Below, one piece after another: positions 1-10,854 of a stretch of DNA of 64,000 nt. The DNA lies in NCBI RefSeq assembly GCF_021513215.1, contig NZ_CP090975.1, positions 1,695,001-1,759,000 on the forward strand. The letters are read 5' to 3'. Source of the stretch: Suttonella sp. R2A3 (GTDB taxonomy: Bacteria; Pseudomonadota; Gammaproteobacteria; Cardiobacteriales; Cardiobacteriaceae). The position numbers and the translations under genes are program-made. Position 1 is the stretch's first letter. Each line of letters begins with the position of its first letter. Below the pieces are notes generated by a model. That model was not told the DNA's origin and did not search any database. It was given only the letters and a program-made list of their open reading frames with translations.

Positions 1-1799
<1,799 letters not shown>

Positions 1800-1853
1800 T
1801 ACAACGCTCAAGTTATCTTAAGACGATTTAGAAGAGATATTGAATGTTTCTTG

Positions 1854-1897
1854 AGTACTGGATGGGAAAACGGAGCTAAGGCTCTATATCCAGTACT
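1854..1897 (+). repeat. Inverted repeat in the 23S-5S spacer
   Basis: AGTACTGGAT (1854-1863) and ATCCAGTACT (1888-1897) are perfect reverse complements around a 24-nt centre. The RNA would form a 10-bp hairpin directly upstream of 5S. A role in rRNA processing is inferred from position; no specific nuclease site can be read. Confidence 0.6.
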
Positions 1898-1909
1898 GAC
1901 AACCGGTTT

Positions 1910-2026
1910 TCCTGATGGCCATAGAGCTGTGGTCCCACCTGAATCCATGCCGAACTCAGTAGTGAAACGCAGCATCGCCGATGGTAGTGTGGGGTCTCCC
2001 CATGTGAGAGTAGGTCACCATCAGGG
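1910..2026 (+). rRNA. rrf: 5S ribosomal RNA
   Basis: About 117 nt closely matching bacterial 5S rRNA. It contains ggtcccacctgaatccatgccgaactcag and the gatggtagtgtggggtctccccatg block; the ends cctgatgg/ccatcagg pair to form helix I. It lies about 110 nt after 23S, and no tRNA is seen in the spacer. Termini are accurate to 1-3 nt. Confidence 0.95.
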
Positions 2027-2035
2027 TTTAACACA

Positions 2036-2066
2036 AGCCCCTAGTAGCAATACTAGGGGCTTTTTT
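2036..2066 (+). terminator. Rho-independent terminator of the rRNA operon
   Basis: A perfect 11-bp stem (agcccctagta / tactaggggct) with a GCAA tetraloop is followed by six T. It begins 10 nt after the 5S end, which makes 5S the last gene of the operon. Confidence 0.93.
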
Positions 2067-2229
2067 AATGCCTGAGATAAAGATATTTACTGTGCCTTTT
2101 ACCGTGGTTTCGTAAGAATTGTTTAATAGGTGATACTTCAATCAGTAGCAATAATGGTTCGCTAAAATACTCTTTTCTTTAGCGAATTAATATTAAGGAT
2201 TGAGAGCGTTGTTTTCGTGCTTAAAAAGC

Positions 2230-2258
2230 TAGACAGGGCGGGCTAAAACACGTATGAT
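2230..2258 (+). promoter_or_regulatory. Sigma-70 promoter of tRNA-Ser with GC-rich discriminator
   Basis: TAGACA (2230-2235) and TATGAT (2253-2258) are separated by 17 bp. Initiation is predicted near 2265, about 10 nt before the tRNA. The acgcccc tract after the -10 is a GC-rich discriminator, typical of stable-RNA promoters repressed by ppGpp/DksA. Stringent control is inferred from that alone. Confidence 0.7.
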
Positions 2259-2275
2259 ACGCCCCTTCAATTCGC

Positions 2276-2365
2276 GGAGGGATGGCAGAGCGGTTGAATG
2301 CACCGGTCTTGAAAACCGGCAAGGGTTAACGCCCTTCCAGGGTTCGAATCCCTGTCCCTCCGCCA
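2276..2365 (+). tRNA. serT: tRNA-Ser (anticodon UGA)
   Basis: A 90-nt class II tRNA with encoded CCA (2363-2365). Acceptor ggaggga pairs with tccctcc. The anticodon loop cttgaaa gives TGA (codon UCA). A long variable arm (gcaagggttaacgcccttc) and the T-arm ggttcgaatcc are present. The long variable arm and anticodon identify serine. Confidence 0.96.
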
Positions 2366-2375
2366 CTTCTATTCG

Positions 2376-2398
2376 GCTGCTTTTAAGGCAGCTTTTTT
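2376..2398 (+). terminator. Likely terminator after tRNA-Ser
   Basis: GCTGC (2376-2380) and GCAGC (2388-2392) form a short stem with a 7-nt loop, followed by six T. The stem is only 5 bp, so this is a modest terminator. It separates the tRNA from dnaB. Confidence 0.55.
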
Positions 2399-2458
2399 AT
2401 TGCCTGCTGATCTGTGCGATTTTCTTAGATCGAAGATGATGTTCGTCGTTGATAACGA

Positions 2459-2464
2459 TATAAT
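2459..2464 (+). promoter_or_regulatory. Possible -10 element upstream of dnaB
   Basis: A consensus TATAAT lies 28 nt before the dnaB GTG. No good -35 is found at 16-18 bp upstream, so this is tentative. Confidence 0.35.
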
Positions 2465-2492
2465 GAGCCTTTGTATGATATTGAGGCGTTAA

Positions 2493-3869
2493 GTGGACGA
2501 ACAACGGGTTAAGGAATCGCCGAAATCGCGCGAGGCGGAACAAGCAGTTATTGGCGGCTTGCTGATCGATAATGAAGCTTGGGAACGGGTTGCTGATCGC
2601 GTACAAGCGAGCGATTTCTTCTATCAAAACCATCGTGTGATCTTTAAAGCGATGGTGTCTTTAGCCAATAAGGGGCAGCCATTTGATGTGGTGACGATTC
2701 CTGAGGCGTTGCGCATCCATGATGAGCTGGAAACCGCTGGTGGCCTTGAATATTTGCGCGAGCTGGGCATAGAGACTCCGAGTGCGATTAATGTGGTCGC
2801 TTATGCTGATATCGTGCGTGAGCGCGCGGTACTTCGACAATTAATTGCCACTTCAGGCGAGATTGCCAACAGTGCCTATTTCCCGGAGGGACGGGATGTT
2901 AAAACCTTGCTCGACAACGCTGAACAGCGTGTGTTCGCGATTGCCGATCAGTTTGAGAAAAACGATCGTGAGGGCTTCCAACCGATAAAAAATGTGGCCG
3001 CGGAAACGGTGACGTATGTTATGGAGCTTGCCAAGCGTGGCGGGAATCCGGTAACCGGGATTCCAACAGGCTTTACTGATTTAGACGAACAAACCGCGGG
3101 TTTGCAGCCGGGGGATTTGGTGATTGTTGCCGGACGCCCGTCGATGGGGAAAACCACCTTTGCGATGAATATTGCGGAAAACGTCGCGCTAGAAACCAAT
3201 AAGCCGGTCGCGATCTTTGCCCTTGAGATGCCGGCACGTTCATTGGTGCTGCGTATGATGGCCTCGTTAGGCAAGATTGAGTCATCGAAGCTGCGGGTGG
3301 GTAAAATGGATAGCCAGATGCTGGATAAGATGGCCTCGGTGGCTAGCCAAATCAGTCATGCACCGATTTTTATTGACGACAGCTCAAACTTATCGCCCAC
3401 AGAACTGCGCGCACGCTGCCGTCGTCTGCAGCGCGATGAAGGGCAGTTGGGACTGGTGGTAATCGATTATCTGCAGTTGATGCAGCTGCCGGATTCTTCA
3501 GAGAACCGGGCGACGCAAATTTCCGATATTTCGCGTGCTTTGAAGTTGCTCGCGAAAGAGCTTGATGTGCCGGTGATTGCTCTGTCTCAGCTTAACCGTT
3601 CACTCGAATCGCGCCCCAATAAGCGCCCGATTATGTCGGATATTCGTGAATCAGGGGCGATTGAGCAGGATGCGGATGTGATCATGTTTGTTTATCGTGA
3701 TGAAGTCTATGACGAAAACAGCAAACAACAGGGGATTGCAGAGATTATCATTGGTAAGCAGCGTAACGGGCCAATCGGTACAGTACACCTCGCCTTTATT
3801 GGGCAATACACCTGTTTTGATAACTTGTCGCCGGATTATCACCTTTATCAACATGATGATGGGGAATAG
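2493..3869 (+). CDS. dnaB: Replicative DNA helicase DnaB
   Basis: A 458-aa hexameric 5'-3' helicase that unwinds DNA ahead of the replisome. The N-terminal DnaB domain spans about residues 10-110. The RecA-type ATPase domain covers about 185-450, with Walker A GRPSMGKTT near 214-222 and Walker B-like VVIDYLQL. The GTG start at 2493 is chosen because GAGG (2483-2486) lies 6 nt upstream and the N-terminus MDEQ..SREAEQAVIGG fits the family. alr follows 5 nt after the stop, so the two are probably cotranscribed, as in many gammaproteobacteria. No intein interrupts it. Confidence 0.97.
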   Translation: MDEQRVKESPKSREAEQAVIGGLLIDNEAWERVADRVQASDFFYQNHRVIFKAMVSLANKGQPFDVVTIPEALRIHDELETAGGLEYLRELGIETPSAINVVAYADIVRERAVLRQLIATSGEIANSAYFPEGRDVKTLLDNAEQRVFAIADQFEKNDREGFQPIKNVAAETVTYVMELAKRGGNPVTGIPTGFTDLDEQTAGLQPGDLVIVAGRPSMGKTTFAMNIAENVALETNKPVAIFALEMPARSLVLRMMASLGKIESSKLRVGKMDSQMLDKMASVASQISHAPIFIDDSSNLSPTELRARCRRLQRDEGQLGLVVIDYLQLMQLPDSSENRATQISDISRALKLLAKELDVPVIALSQLNRSLESRPNKRPIMSDIRESGAIEQDADVIMFVYRDEVYDENSKQQGIAEIIIGKQRNGPIGTVHLAFIGQYTCFDNLSPDYHLYQHDDGE

Positions 3870-3874
3870 CGCGA

Positions 3875-4948
3875 ATGCGGCCTTTGGTTAAAGTTATTGA
3901 TCTAAGTGCGTTGCGCCATAATCTGGCACATTTACAAACAATCGCTGGCAATGCGCAGGTGATGGCGGTGATTAAAGCTAATGCCTATGGTCACGGTGTT
4001 GAGGCGGTGTTGCCAGCATTAAGTGAGGCCAAGCAATTTGGCGTGGCATGCATCGAAGAAGCCCTAGAGCTGCGCGCATTAGGGGTTAAACAGCCGATTA
4101 CCCTGCTTGAAGGGGTGTTTTCACCTGATGAGCTGGCTGTGTGCGTTCGCGAGGCGTTAACCGTGATCGTTCATAATCAAACCCAACTTGCTTGGTTGGC
4201 AGAGCAGCCACAATATCATCTTTCGGCGTGGTTGAAAATTGATAGCGGGATGAGCCGACTAGGGTTCCAAGCGCGTGAAGCAGCTGAAGCGATCGCTGCG
4301 GCACAGGCACTCAAACATATTGACTGGCTTGGGCTCGCCACACATTTTGCCTGTGCCGATGAACCCGATAATGATTATAGTGAGCAACAGTGGGCGCAAT
4401 TTAGTGCGATCGCGTTACCTTCTGGCTGGCAGCGTTGTGCAGCAAATTCCGCTGCTTTATTGCGTCTGCCGCACACCCATGCTGATGTGGTGCGTCCCGG
4501 TTTGGCGCTTTATGGTATGTCGCCGATGGCAGGCACTACTGCGGCAGACCATGGTCTGCGAGCGGTGATGACGTTGCGTAGCAAAATTCTCACAATCCGA
4601 ACGCTACAAGCAGGCGAATATGCCGGTTATGGTTGTGCGTTTCGTGCGAGCAAAACCGGGCGCTTAGCGACGATTGCTTTGGGCTATGGTGATGGATTTC
4701 CACGTAAGATCACCAGTGGTGCGGTGTTCGTGCGGATCAATGGGCAGCTTTATCCGCTGGTTGGACGGGTGACGATGGATATGGCGTTGGTCTGGCTGGG
4801 CGAAGATCAGGCGGCTGTGGGTGATGAGGTGGTGATTTTTGGTGATGGGCACGCGGTGGAAGCTGTCGCTGAACAAGCAGGCACTATCCCTTATACGATG
4901 ACGACGATGCTCACTTCACGCCCGCATACTGAGGTGGTCGATGGCTAA
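3875..4948 (+). CDS. alr: Alanine racemase
   Basis: A 357-aa PLP enzyme interconverting L- and D-alanine for peptidoglycan. The PLP lysine lies in VMAVIKANAYGHG (K34). The family signature RPGLALYG and the second catalytic tyrosine in YAGYG (about 249-252) are present. It starts 5 nt after dnaB, with GGGGA at 3861-3865 as the ribosome site, and overlaps radA by 8 nt. Length matches Alr/DadX. Since it sits beside dnaB rather than a D-amino-acid dehydrogenase, the biosynthetic Alr role is inferred. Confidence 0.96.
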   Translation: MRPLVKVIDLSALRHNLAHLQTIAGNAQVMAVIKANAYGHGVEAVLPALSEAKQFGVACIEEALELRALGVKQPITLLEGVFSPDELAVCVREALTVIVHNQTQLAWLAEQPQYHLSAWLKIDSGMSRLGFQAREAAEAIAAAQALKHIDWLGLATHFACADEPDNDYSEQQWAQFSAIALPSGWQRCAANSAALLRLPHTHADVVRPGLALYGMSPMAGTTAADHGLRAVMTLRSKILTIRTLQAGEYAGYGCAFRASKTGRLATIALGYGDGFPRKITSGAVFVRINGQLYPLVGRVTMDMALVWLGEDQAAVGDEVVIFGDGHAVEAVAEQAGTIPYTMTTMLTSRPHTEVVDG

Positions 4949-6308
4949 AGTTAAATCACGCTTTGTTTGCCAACAGTGCCAGGCGGTCTATCCCAAATGG
5001 CAGGGGCAATGCCATGAATGTGGGCAGTGGAACTGTATTGAAGAAGAGGCCGTACCGGTTGCCAGTGGCCCTGGCGCTAAAGGTGGTGGTTATGCTGGTG
5101 TGGCGGCAGGCAATGTGCAACGCTTGCATGAGGTGGATCTGGTTAGCGAAGCGGTGCATCCTTGTGGAATTAGCGAACTTGATCGTGTGTTAGGTGGTGG
5201 TTTAGTGCGTGGCAGCGTGGTGTTAATTGGTGGCGATCCTGGGATCGGTAAATCCACCTTGTTGCTGCAAATGGTGGCGCAAGTGGCGAAAACCCAGCAA
5301 TGCTTGTATGTCAGCGGTGAGGAATCACCGAGTCAAATTGGCCTACGCGCGGAACGCTTAGGCCTGCCACGCGAAGAGATTGTGCTCTATAGCGAAACCC
5401 AGGTGGAGAAAATTTTGGCCACCGCAGCGGCTGAAAAGCCCGATGTTTTGGTGGTTGACTCGATCCAAACGCTCTACAGCGAAGGCTTAAGCGCCGCGCC
5501 AGGTGCGGTGAGTCAGCTGCGTGAGAGTGCGGCGCAGTTGGTGCGTTATGCAAAAACCACCGGTACAACGATTTTTCTCATCGGACATGTGACCAAAGAA
5601 GGGGCGATTGCTGGTCCGCGTGTACTCGAGCATATGGTCGATACAGTGCTTTATTTTGAAAGTGAGGCCGGGAGTCGCTTCCGTATGTTGCGTGCGGTGA
5701 AAAACCGCTTTGGTCCGGTGAATGAGCTTGGCATGTTTGCGATGCTAGAGCAGGGGTTGAAGCCGGTGAATAATCCTTCGGCGATTTTTCTTGCCCGTCC
5801 TGAAGAACAGCAAAACGGCAGTGTGATTGTGCCGGTATGGGAAGGCAGTCGTGCGCTGCTCGTGGAAGTACAGGCATTAGTTGATGAGGCGACGAGCGGC
5901 TATGCGCGACGGGTTACGCTGGGTTTAGATAGTGGACGACTGGCGATGTTGCTCGCTGTGCTCAACCGTCACGCTGGCATTGCTACTGGCGATATGAATG
6001 TGTTTGCCAATATTGTTGGCGGTTTGAAAATTAGCGAAACGGCGACTGACCTTGCAGTGATTGCCGCGGTGTGTTCGAGTTTGCGTAATCGAGCGATTGC
6101 CCCAGATATGGTTGTTTTTGGCGAGGTGGGCTTGGCCGGAGAGCTGCGGCCGGTAGCAAATGGTGAGGCGCGGATCAAGGCAGCGGCCCAACATGGCTTT
6201 AAACGGGTGATCTTGCCGCAAGCCAATGCGCCTCGTGCTAAAATGCGCGGTTTAACTATTCAAGCGGCGAGCACTTTAAGCGACGCGCTCGATGCACTAT
6301 TTTCCTGA
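4941..6308 (+). CDS. radA: DNA repair protein RadA
   Basis: A 455-aa RecA-like branch-migration protein in recombinational repair. A C4 zinc finger is visible at C10, C13, C24 and C27. Walker A GGDPGIGKST lies at 97-106 and the RadA-specific KNRFG motif at 254-258. A Lon-protease-like C-terminal domain occupies about 270-455. The ATG at 4941 overlaps the end of alr by 8 nt, which suggests translational coupling in a dnaB-alr-radA unit. Confidence 0.97.
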   Translation: MAKVKSRFVCQQCQAVYPKWQGQCHECGQWNCIEEEAVPVASGPGAKGGGYAGVAAGNVQRLHEVDLVSEAVHPCGISELDRVLGGGLVRGSVVLIGGDPGIGKSTLLLQMVAQVAKTQQCLYVSGEESPSQIGLRAERLGLPREEIVLYSETQVEKILATAAAEKPDVLVVDSIQTLYSEGLSAAPGAVSQLRESAAQLVRYAKTTGTTIFLIGHVTKEGAIAGPRVLEHMVDTVLYFESEAGSRFRMLRAVKNRFGPVNELGMFAMLEQGLKPVNNPSAIFLARPEEQQNGSVIVPVWEGSRALLVEVQALVDEATSGYARRVTLGLDSGRLAMLLAVLNRHAGIATGDMNVFANIVGGLKISETATDLAVIAAVCSSLRNRAIAPDMVVFGEVGLAGELRPVANGEARIKAAAQHGFKRVILPQANAPRAKMRGLTIQAASTLSDALDALFS

Positions 6309-6325
6309 ATAAGGAGACGAGGAAG

Positions 6326-7198
6326 ATGACAGAAACGATTAATATTGCCGTTTTTCCGGTTGCCGGATTCGGTACGCGCTTTTTGCCGGTCACCAAAGCC
6401 AGCCCGAAAGAGATGCTGCCGGTGGTGGACAAGCCGCTGATTCAATATGCAGTTGAAGAGGCGTATGCGGCCGGGATTCGCACAATGGTTTTTGTCACCG
6501 GGCGTAATAAATGGTCGATTACCGAGCATTATGATGTCGCTTATGAACTGGAAAACGAACTCGAACAACGCGGTAAGGATGAGTTTCTCAAAATCGTTCG
6601 CGAGATTAAGCCTGGCGATATGCAAGTGGTGTATATCCGTCAGGAATTGGCGTTAGGTTTAGGCCACGCGGTGCTCTGTGCACGACCAATTGTGCGCGAT
6701 CGCCCGTTTGCGGTATTGCTTGCTGATGATTTGTTGTATAACGACGGTAAGCCGGTGATGCAGCAAATGGTTGAAGTGTATAACAAGCACCAGCAGGGCG
6801 TGCTCGGGGTGCAGGAAGTCCCACAGGAACACACCAAGCGCTATGGGATCATCACCGAAGGCGCGCGGATTAATGAACAAGTGTGCACGGTTGAGGCGAT
6901 CGTTGAGAAACCCGATCCGGCGGACGCACCATCGCGTGAGGCAGTGATTGGGCGCTATATTTTACCTGGACAAATTATGGGGATTCTAGCCGATACCAAG
7001 CCAGGTGCGGGTGGTGAGATCCAGCTAACCGATGCGATTGAAGCGTTGGTTAAAGAAAAAACGCTGCTTGCCTATCGCTATGAAGGCACGCGTTATGATT
7101 GTGGTGATAAACTTGGCTATTTACAGGCGAATGTTGAAATGGGCTTGCGCCATCCTGAGCTGGGAGAAGGCTTTGCTGAGTATTTAGCGCAGCGTTGA
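6326..7198 (+). CDS. galU: UTP-glucose-1-phosphate uridylyltransferase
   Basis: A 290-aa enzyme making UDP-glucose from UTP and glucose-1-phosphate, feeding envelope polysaccharides. The N-terminal nucleotidyltransferase signature FPVAGFGTRFLPVTKASPKE and the later VEKP motif fit bacterial GalU rather than RfbA. Two purine-rich ribosome sites (aaggag, gaggaag) precede the ATG. It lies 17 nt after radA and is followed by glmS, a second nucleotide-sugar gene. Confidence 0.96.
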   Translation: MTETINIAVFPVAGFGTRFLPVTKASPKEMLPVVDKPLIQYAVEEAYAAGIRTMVFVTGRNKWSITEHYDVAYELENELEQRGKDEFLKIVREIKPGDMQVVYIRQELALGLGHAVLCARPIVRDRPFAVLLADDLLYNDGKPVMQQMVEVYNKHQQGVLGVQEVPQEHTKRYGIITEGARINEQVCTVEAIVEKPDPADAPSREAVIGRYILPGQIMGILADTKPGAGGEIQLTDAIEALVKEKTLLAYRYEGTRYDCGDKLGYLQANVEMGLRHPELGEGFAEYLAQR

Positions 7199-7249
7199 TT
7201 AACCAAGCTGTGAATCGCTTAAATGTAATGATTTAGTCAAGGAATAACT

Positions 7250-9088
7250 ATGTGTGGCATTGTCGGCGCAATACGCGCGAAAAATAACGTCGTTGATTTT
7301 CTCACCGCTGGTTTGCAGCGTTTGGAGTATCGCGGCTACGATTCTTCCGGTATTGCAGTACTCAAAGCCGATAATGCGATTGACCGCGTGCGTCGTGTAG
7401 GGCGTGTCGCACAGATGGCAGAAGCCGCACGTGAGGCGAACACGCAAGGGCTACTTGGTATTGGTCATACACGCTGGGCAACCCATGGTGGGGTTAATGA
7501 GCCAAATGCCCACCCGCATGTTTCGGGTGAATTGATCGCTGTGGTACACAACGGTATCATCGAGAATTTTGAATCCGAGCGCGAGCGCCTAAGCGCTTTG
7601 GGTTATACCTTTGAATCGCAAACCGATACCGAAGTGATTGCGCATGCGATCCACGCAGAATACCAAAATAATCATGACTTAATGACGGCTGTGCGCGCAG
7701 CTTGCGCGCGTTTTCATGGCGCCTACGCGATTGGGGTGATTGCAGCGGACAAACCAAACGAGCTGGTTGCGGCACGGATGGGCTGTCCTTTGTTGGTGGC
7801 CTTAGGCGAAGAGGATACCTTTATCGCTTCTGATGTTTCAGCGGTGATCGCTGAAACGCGGCGAGTGATTTATCTTGAAGACGGGGATGTAGTACGCTTA
7901 ACCGCCTCTGGAGTTGCTGATTTATGCGATAGTGATGGTCAGCCGGTTAGTCGCGCTGAGCAGCGTTCGGCGCTGTCATTGGCTTCATTAGAGCTTGGCC
8001 CATACAGCCATTTTATGCAAAAAGAAATCCATGAGCAGCCAAGAGCGGTGGCTGATACGGCTGAAGCGCTGATTGATGATATGTTCTCACCAGCCATTTT
8101 TGGTGAGCAAGCAGAAGCAATTTTGCGCCGTACCAAGGGCATTAAAATACTTGCCTGCGGAACGTCTTATTACGCTGCGATGACCGCAAAATATTGGTTA
8201 GAAAGTATTGCTAAACTGCCTTGCGATGTCGAGATTGCCAGTGAATACCGCTACCGTCCGGTGATTGCTGATCCGGATGTGTTGGTGATCACGATCTCTC
8301 AATCTGGTGAAACGCTCGATACCATGGAAGCGCTCAAATACGCTAAAGCGCAGGGACACCGTTATAGTCTGTCGATTTGTAATGTGATGGAATCAGCATT
8401 ACCTCGAGCCAGCGATTTGGTATTTTATACCCGTGCTGGTGCAGAAATTGGCGTTGCATCAACCAAAGCGTTTACCACTCAATTGGTGGCGCTCTTTGGT
8501 TTGGCGGTGTGCTTGGGGAAATTACGCGGTTTGGTTGATGAAGAAGCAACCACGAATTATCTTGAAGCACTGCGCCACCTACCAGGCAGTGTGCAACACG
8601 CGCTCAATCTGGAACCGCAAATTACGGCGTGGGCGCAGGCATTTGCTAAGCGCGATCATGCCTTATTCTTAGGGCGTGGTATCCATTATCCGATTGCCTT
8701 AGAAGGCGCGTTAAAACTCAAAGAAATCACCTATATTCACGCTGAAGCGTATCCTGCTGGTGAGCTCAAGCATGGGCCGCTGGCGCTGGTCGATGAAAAT
8801 ATGCCGGTGGTGGTGATTGCGCCTAATGATGCCTTGCTCGATAAAGTGAAAGCGAATATGCAAGAAGTGGGGGCACGTGGCGGCAAGCTGTATGTGTTTA
8901 GCGATGATGATAGCGATATTACCGCCAGCGAAGGAATCAGCGTGATTCGCACACCACGTCATGTGGGGGTGCTCTCACCGATTGTCCACGTGGTGGCCGC
9001 TCAGTTGCTTGCCTATCATACCGCGCTGGCGCGTGGCACAGATGTCGATAAACCACGCAACCTCGCGAAAGCCGTCACAGTGGAATGA
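7250..9088 (+). CDS. glmS: Glutamine-fructose-6-phosphate aminotransferase (isomerizing)
   Basis: A 612-aa enzyme committing fructose-6-phosphate to UDP-GlcNAc synthesis. The start MCGIVGA exposes the N-terminal nucleophile Cys2 of the class II glutaminase domain (about 1-220). Two SIS isomerase domains follow (about 285-430 and 455-600); the C-terminus [11 protein letters not shown] is typical. No ribozyme or riboswitch is apparent in the 51-nt leader, as expected outside Firmicutes. Its stop overlaps the comF start as ATGA. Confidence 0.98.
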   Translation: MCGIVGAIRAKNNVVDFLTAGLQRLEYRGYDSSGIAVLKADNAIDRVRRVGRVAQMAEAAREANTQGLLGIGHTRWATHGGVNEPNAHPHVSGELIAVVHNGIIENFESERERLSALGYTFESQTDTEVIAHAIHAEYQNNHDLMTAVRAACARFHGAYAIGVIAADKPNELVAARMGCPLLVALGEEDTFIASDVSAVIAETRRVIYLEDGDVVRLTASGVADLCDSDGQPVSRAEQRSALSLASLELGPYSHFMQKEIHEQPRAVADTAEALIDDMFSPAIFGEQAEAILRRTKGIKILACGTSYYAAMTAKYWLESIAKLPCDVEIASEYRYRPVIADPDVLVITISQSGETLDTMEALKYAKAQGHRYSLSICNVMESALPRASDLVFYTRAGAEIGVASTKAFTTQLVALFGLAVCLGKLRGLVDEEATTNYLEALRHLPGSVQHALNLEPQITAWAQAFAKRDHALFLGRGIHYPIALEGALKLKEITYIHAEAYPAGELKHGPLALVDENMPVVVIAPNDALLDKVKANMQEVGARGGKLYVFSDDDSDITASEGISVIRTPRHVGVLSPIVHVVAAQLLAYHTALARGTDVDKPRNLAKAVTVE

Positions 9089-9753
9089 TTCAACATTTGT
9101 CCGCATATTTCCGGCGCCATTGTGTGGTGTGTCAGGATATCGCGGACGAACAATGGTTGTGTCGTTCCTGCGCGGCGCAATTGCGTCCTATTGGCTTGCA
9201 CTGCCCAACGTGCGCGAGTGCTGTGGCCGATCCCACAATCCCTTGTGGACGCTGCTTGGCCCATCCGCCACCATTTGATCAACTTTTTATTGGCTATCGC
9301 TACCAAGAGCCGGTGCGCTCAGTGTTGTTGGCGGCGAAATATGGCTTTCAGCGCGCAGCGTTAGCGCAATATGCTGAGTGGGCAAAAGCACTTTCCTGGT
9401 CCATTGAAGCGCTTGATTATGTGGTGCCGATGCCGATTGCTAAGCGGCGCTTGGTCCAACGCGGCTTTAACCAAACCCATTATTTAGGCTCAGCGATTGC
9501 CAAAGCCCATGGTGTGCCTTTATTAAAACAGGCGCTCATTAAAGCCAGCCGGCCACCACAATCAACGCTTGATAGCGACAGTGCGCGGCGGCGCAATATT
9601 GCGGGTGCGTTCCGTGCGAGACAGAAGCTGTCAGGACGTGTGCTCTTAGTTGACGATGTATTGACTTCAGGCGCTACAGCTAGCGCGGCTGCACGAGCGT
9701 TACGCGAAGGTGGCGCGGATTGGATTGGTGTGTTGGTGGTGGCAGCGCGATAA
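9085..9753 (+). CDS. comF: ComF family protein (phosphoribosyltransferase-like)
   Basis: A 222-aa protein of the ComF/GntX family, linked to natural transformation in some species; its biochemical substrate is not settled. N-terminal cysteine pairs (CVVC, CRSC, CPTC, CGRC; about 13-60) look like zinc binding. The PRPP-binding motif [13 protein letters not shown] lies near 190. It overlaps glmS by 4 nt and ends 33 nt from the convergent zapD, with no clear terminator between. Confidence 0.9.
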   Translation: MIQHLSAYFRRHCVVCQDIADEQWLCRSCAAQLRPIGLHCPTCASAVADPTIPCGRCLAHPPPFDQLFIGYRYQEPVRSVLLAAKYGFQRAALAQYAEWAKALSWSIEALDYVVPMPIAKRRLVQRGFNQTHYLGSAIAKAHGVPLLKQALIKASRPPQSTLDSDSARRRNIAGAFRARQKLSGRVLLVDDVLTSGATASAAARALREGGADWIGVLVVAAR

Positions 9754-9786
9754 TTGGCGAGTTATCCCTATACCACGTTCATTCGC

Positions 9787-10560
9787 TTAAACCGCGCAAA
9801 TTTGCAGGTCAAACGTAACCGGGGTGTTGATTTGTTTGGCGCGCTGGTCAGGTTCATCTTGCTTCATAAAGCGAATTGAAAAGCGGTGTTTGTCGCCGCT
9901 GATTCTTGGGAATACACCCAACTCTTGGGGGATATGGATGCGGATCATTTGGTAGGTGCGGTGATGATCAAGAGTTTGTAAAAACATCGCATCTTCGCTC
10001 GATTGGTGAGTTTGCTCGCTGCCTGAGCGCACTAAATGCAAAATTAAATCTACCGATTTTTTAATCGGTAGAAAACGCTCATAACAATCAAGCAAAAAAG
10101 CGCTCTTGTCTGCTTCACTTTTGGCCAACCAATGCTGATAAGCCGGTACTTCAAACAAGCAATTGCCGCTTTTTAGAAAGCTGCGTTGGCGCAGGCTGTT
10201 AAAAAGTTCGTTTTCGCGTAATGCGCTGATAATATTTAAATTGATTTGGTGGGCAGATTGGATATTACTGGTGATTTCATCCAAAATCGTTTTTTCTGAA
10301 CAATCACAGGGGTGATAATCTTCGCATTCGCCACATTCGACCACATTTTTATAGCGGTGCAACTCTTTAATCAGCTCTGAGCGAATTTCGTAGCGGTGTA
10401 AGAAGTCCAGTACGTCAAATAAGGCATCAAGAAACAATTGAATCTCGTAATAGTCGGTGGCGCGGTGGAATTGCTCCATTTGTCTAAACATCGATTCTAA
10501 ACGCATACATAAACGAATACGTTCATTTAATGGCTGCTCAAAAATAGATAGTGCGGGCAT
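9787..10560 (-). CDS. zapD: Cell division protein ZapD, with an unusual cysteine cluster
   Basis: A 257-aa FtsZ-bundling protein of the Z ring. FEQPLNERIR near the N-terminus, RSELIKELHRY, and the C-terminal ISGDKHRFSIRFM match E. coli ZapD. The start at 10560 (MPALSI) is chosen because it leaves six residues before FEQPLNE, as in E. coli; an upstream in-frame ATG ends at 10596. Neither has a convincing ribosome site. C76, C79, C85 and C87 form CxxC-x5-CxC where I recall no cysteines in the E. coli protein. The usual neighbours coaE and yacG are not adjacent. Confidence 0.9.
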   Translation of the reverse strand: MPALSIFEQPLNERIRLCMRLESMFRQMEQFHRATDYYEIQLFLDALFDVLDFLHRYEIRSELIKELHRYKNVVECGECEDYHPCDCSEKTILDEITSNIQSAHQINLNIISALRENELFNSLRQRSFLKSGNCLFEVPAYQHWLAKSEADKSAFLLDCYERFLPIKKSVDLILHLVRSGSEQTHQSSEDAMFLQTLDHHRTYQMIRIHIPQELGVFPRISGDKHRFSIRFMKQDEPDQRAKQINTPVTFDLQICAV

Positions 10561-10637
10561 TAGAGAATTGGGTTGTCTGACATGGATTACTAGCATAACT
10601 GCTTATGCGTAACATGTCATTATCGACTATTTGCTGA

Positions 10638-10666
10638 TTGCAAGAACGTACCTAAATTGATATAGT
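10638..10666 (+). promoter_or_regulatory. Predicted promoter of the rne-tal gene
   Basis: TTGCAA (10638-10643), a 17-bp spacer, and TATAGT (10661-10666). Initiation near 10673 would leave a leader of about 180 nt before the ATG at 10855. A long leader is reminiscent of E. coli rne, whose 5' UTR mediates autoregulation. A small GTTCG/CGAAC hairpin (10751-10765) lies in this leader. Confidence 0.6.
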
Positions 10667-10682
10667 TAGCGCCTTAACTATA
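10661..10682. promoter_or_regulatory. Perfect palindrome over the rne-tal promoter -10 and start site
   Basis: TATAGTTA (10661-10668) and TAACTATA (10675-10682) are exact reverse complements with a 6-nt centre. The left arm contains the predicted -10 hexamer. This geometry suits a repressor operator, or a hairpin at the very 5' end of the transcript. No specific regulator can be named. Confidence 0.5.
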
Positions 10683-10854
10683 AAGGCTTTTGCCAAAGAT
10701 GATAAACGCATTATTTCGTTTCACCATCCCACTTTTTTCTTGCCGGTCGTGTTCGGTTATCGAACGCTGTCTGGTAATTTTTGTGTCTTTTTATCACGAT
10801 ACGTGCCCGGTTGGCGGATAGCCGATGCGGGCGTTTTACAAGGAAATTTTTATA

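Noticed and set aside
7199-7249. glmS ribozyme upstream of glmS
   Set aside because: The leader is only about 50 nt and lacks the ribozyme core; such ribozymes are typical of Firmicutes.
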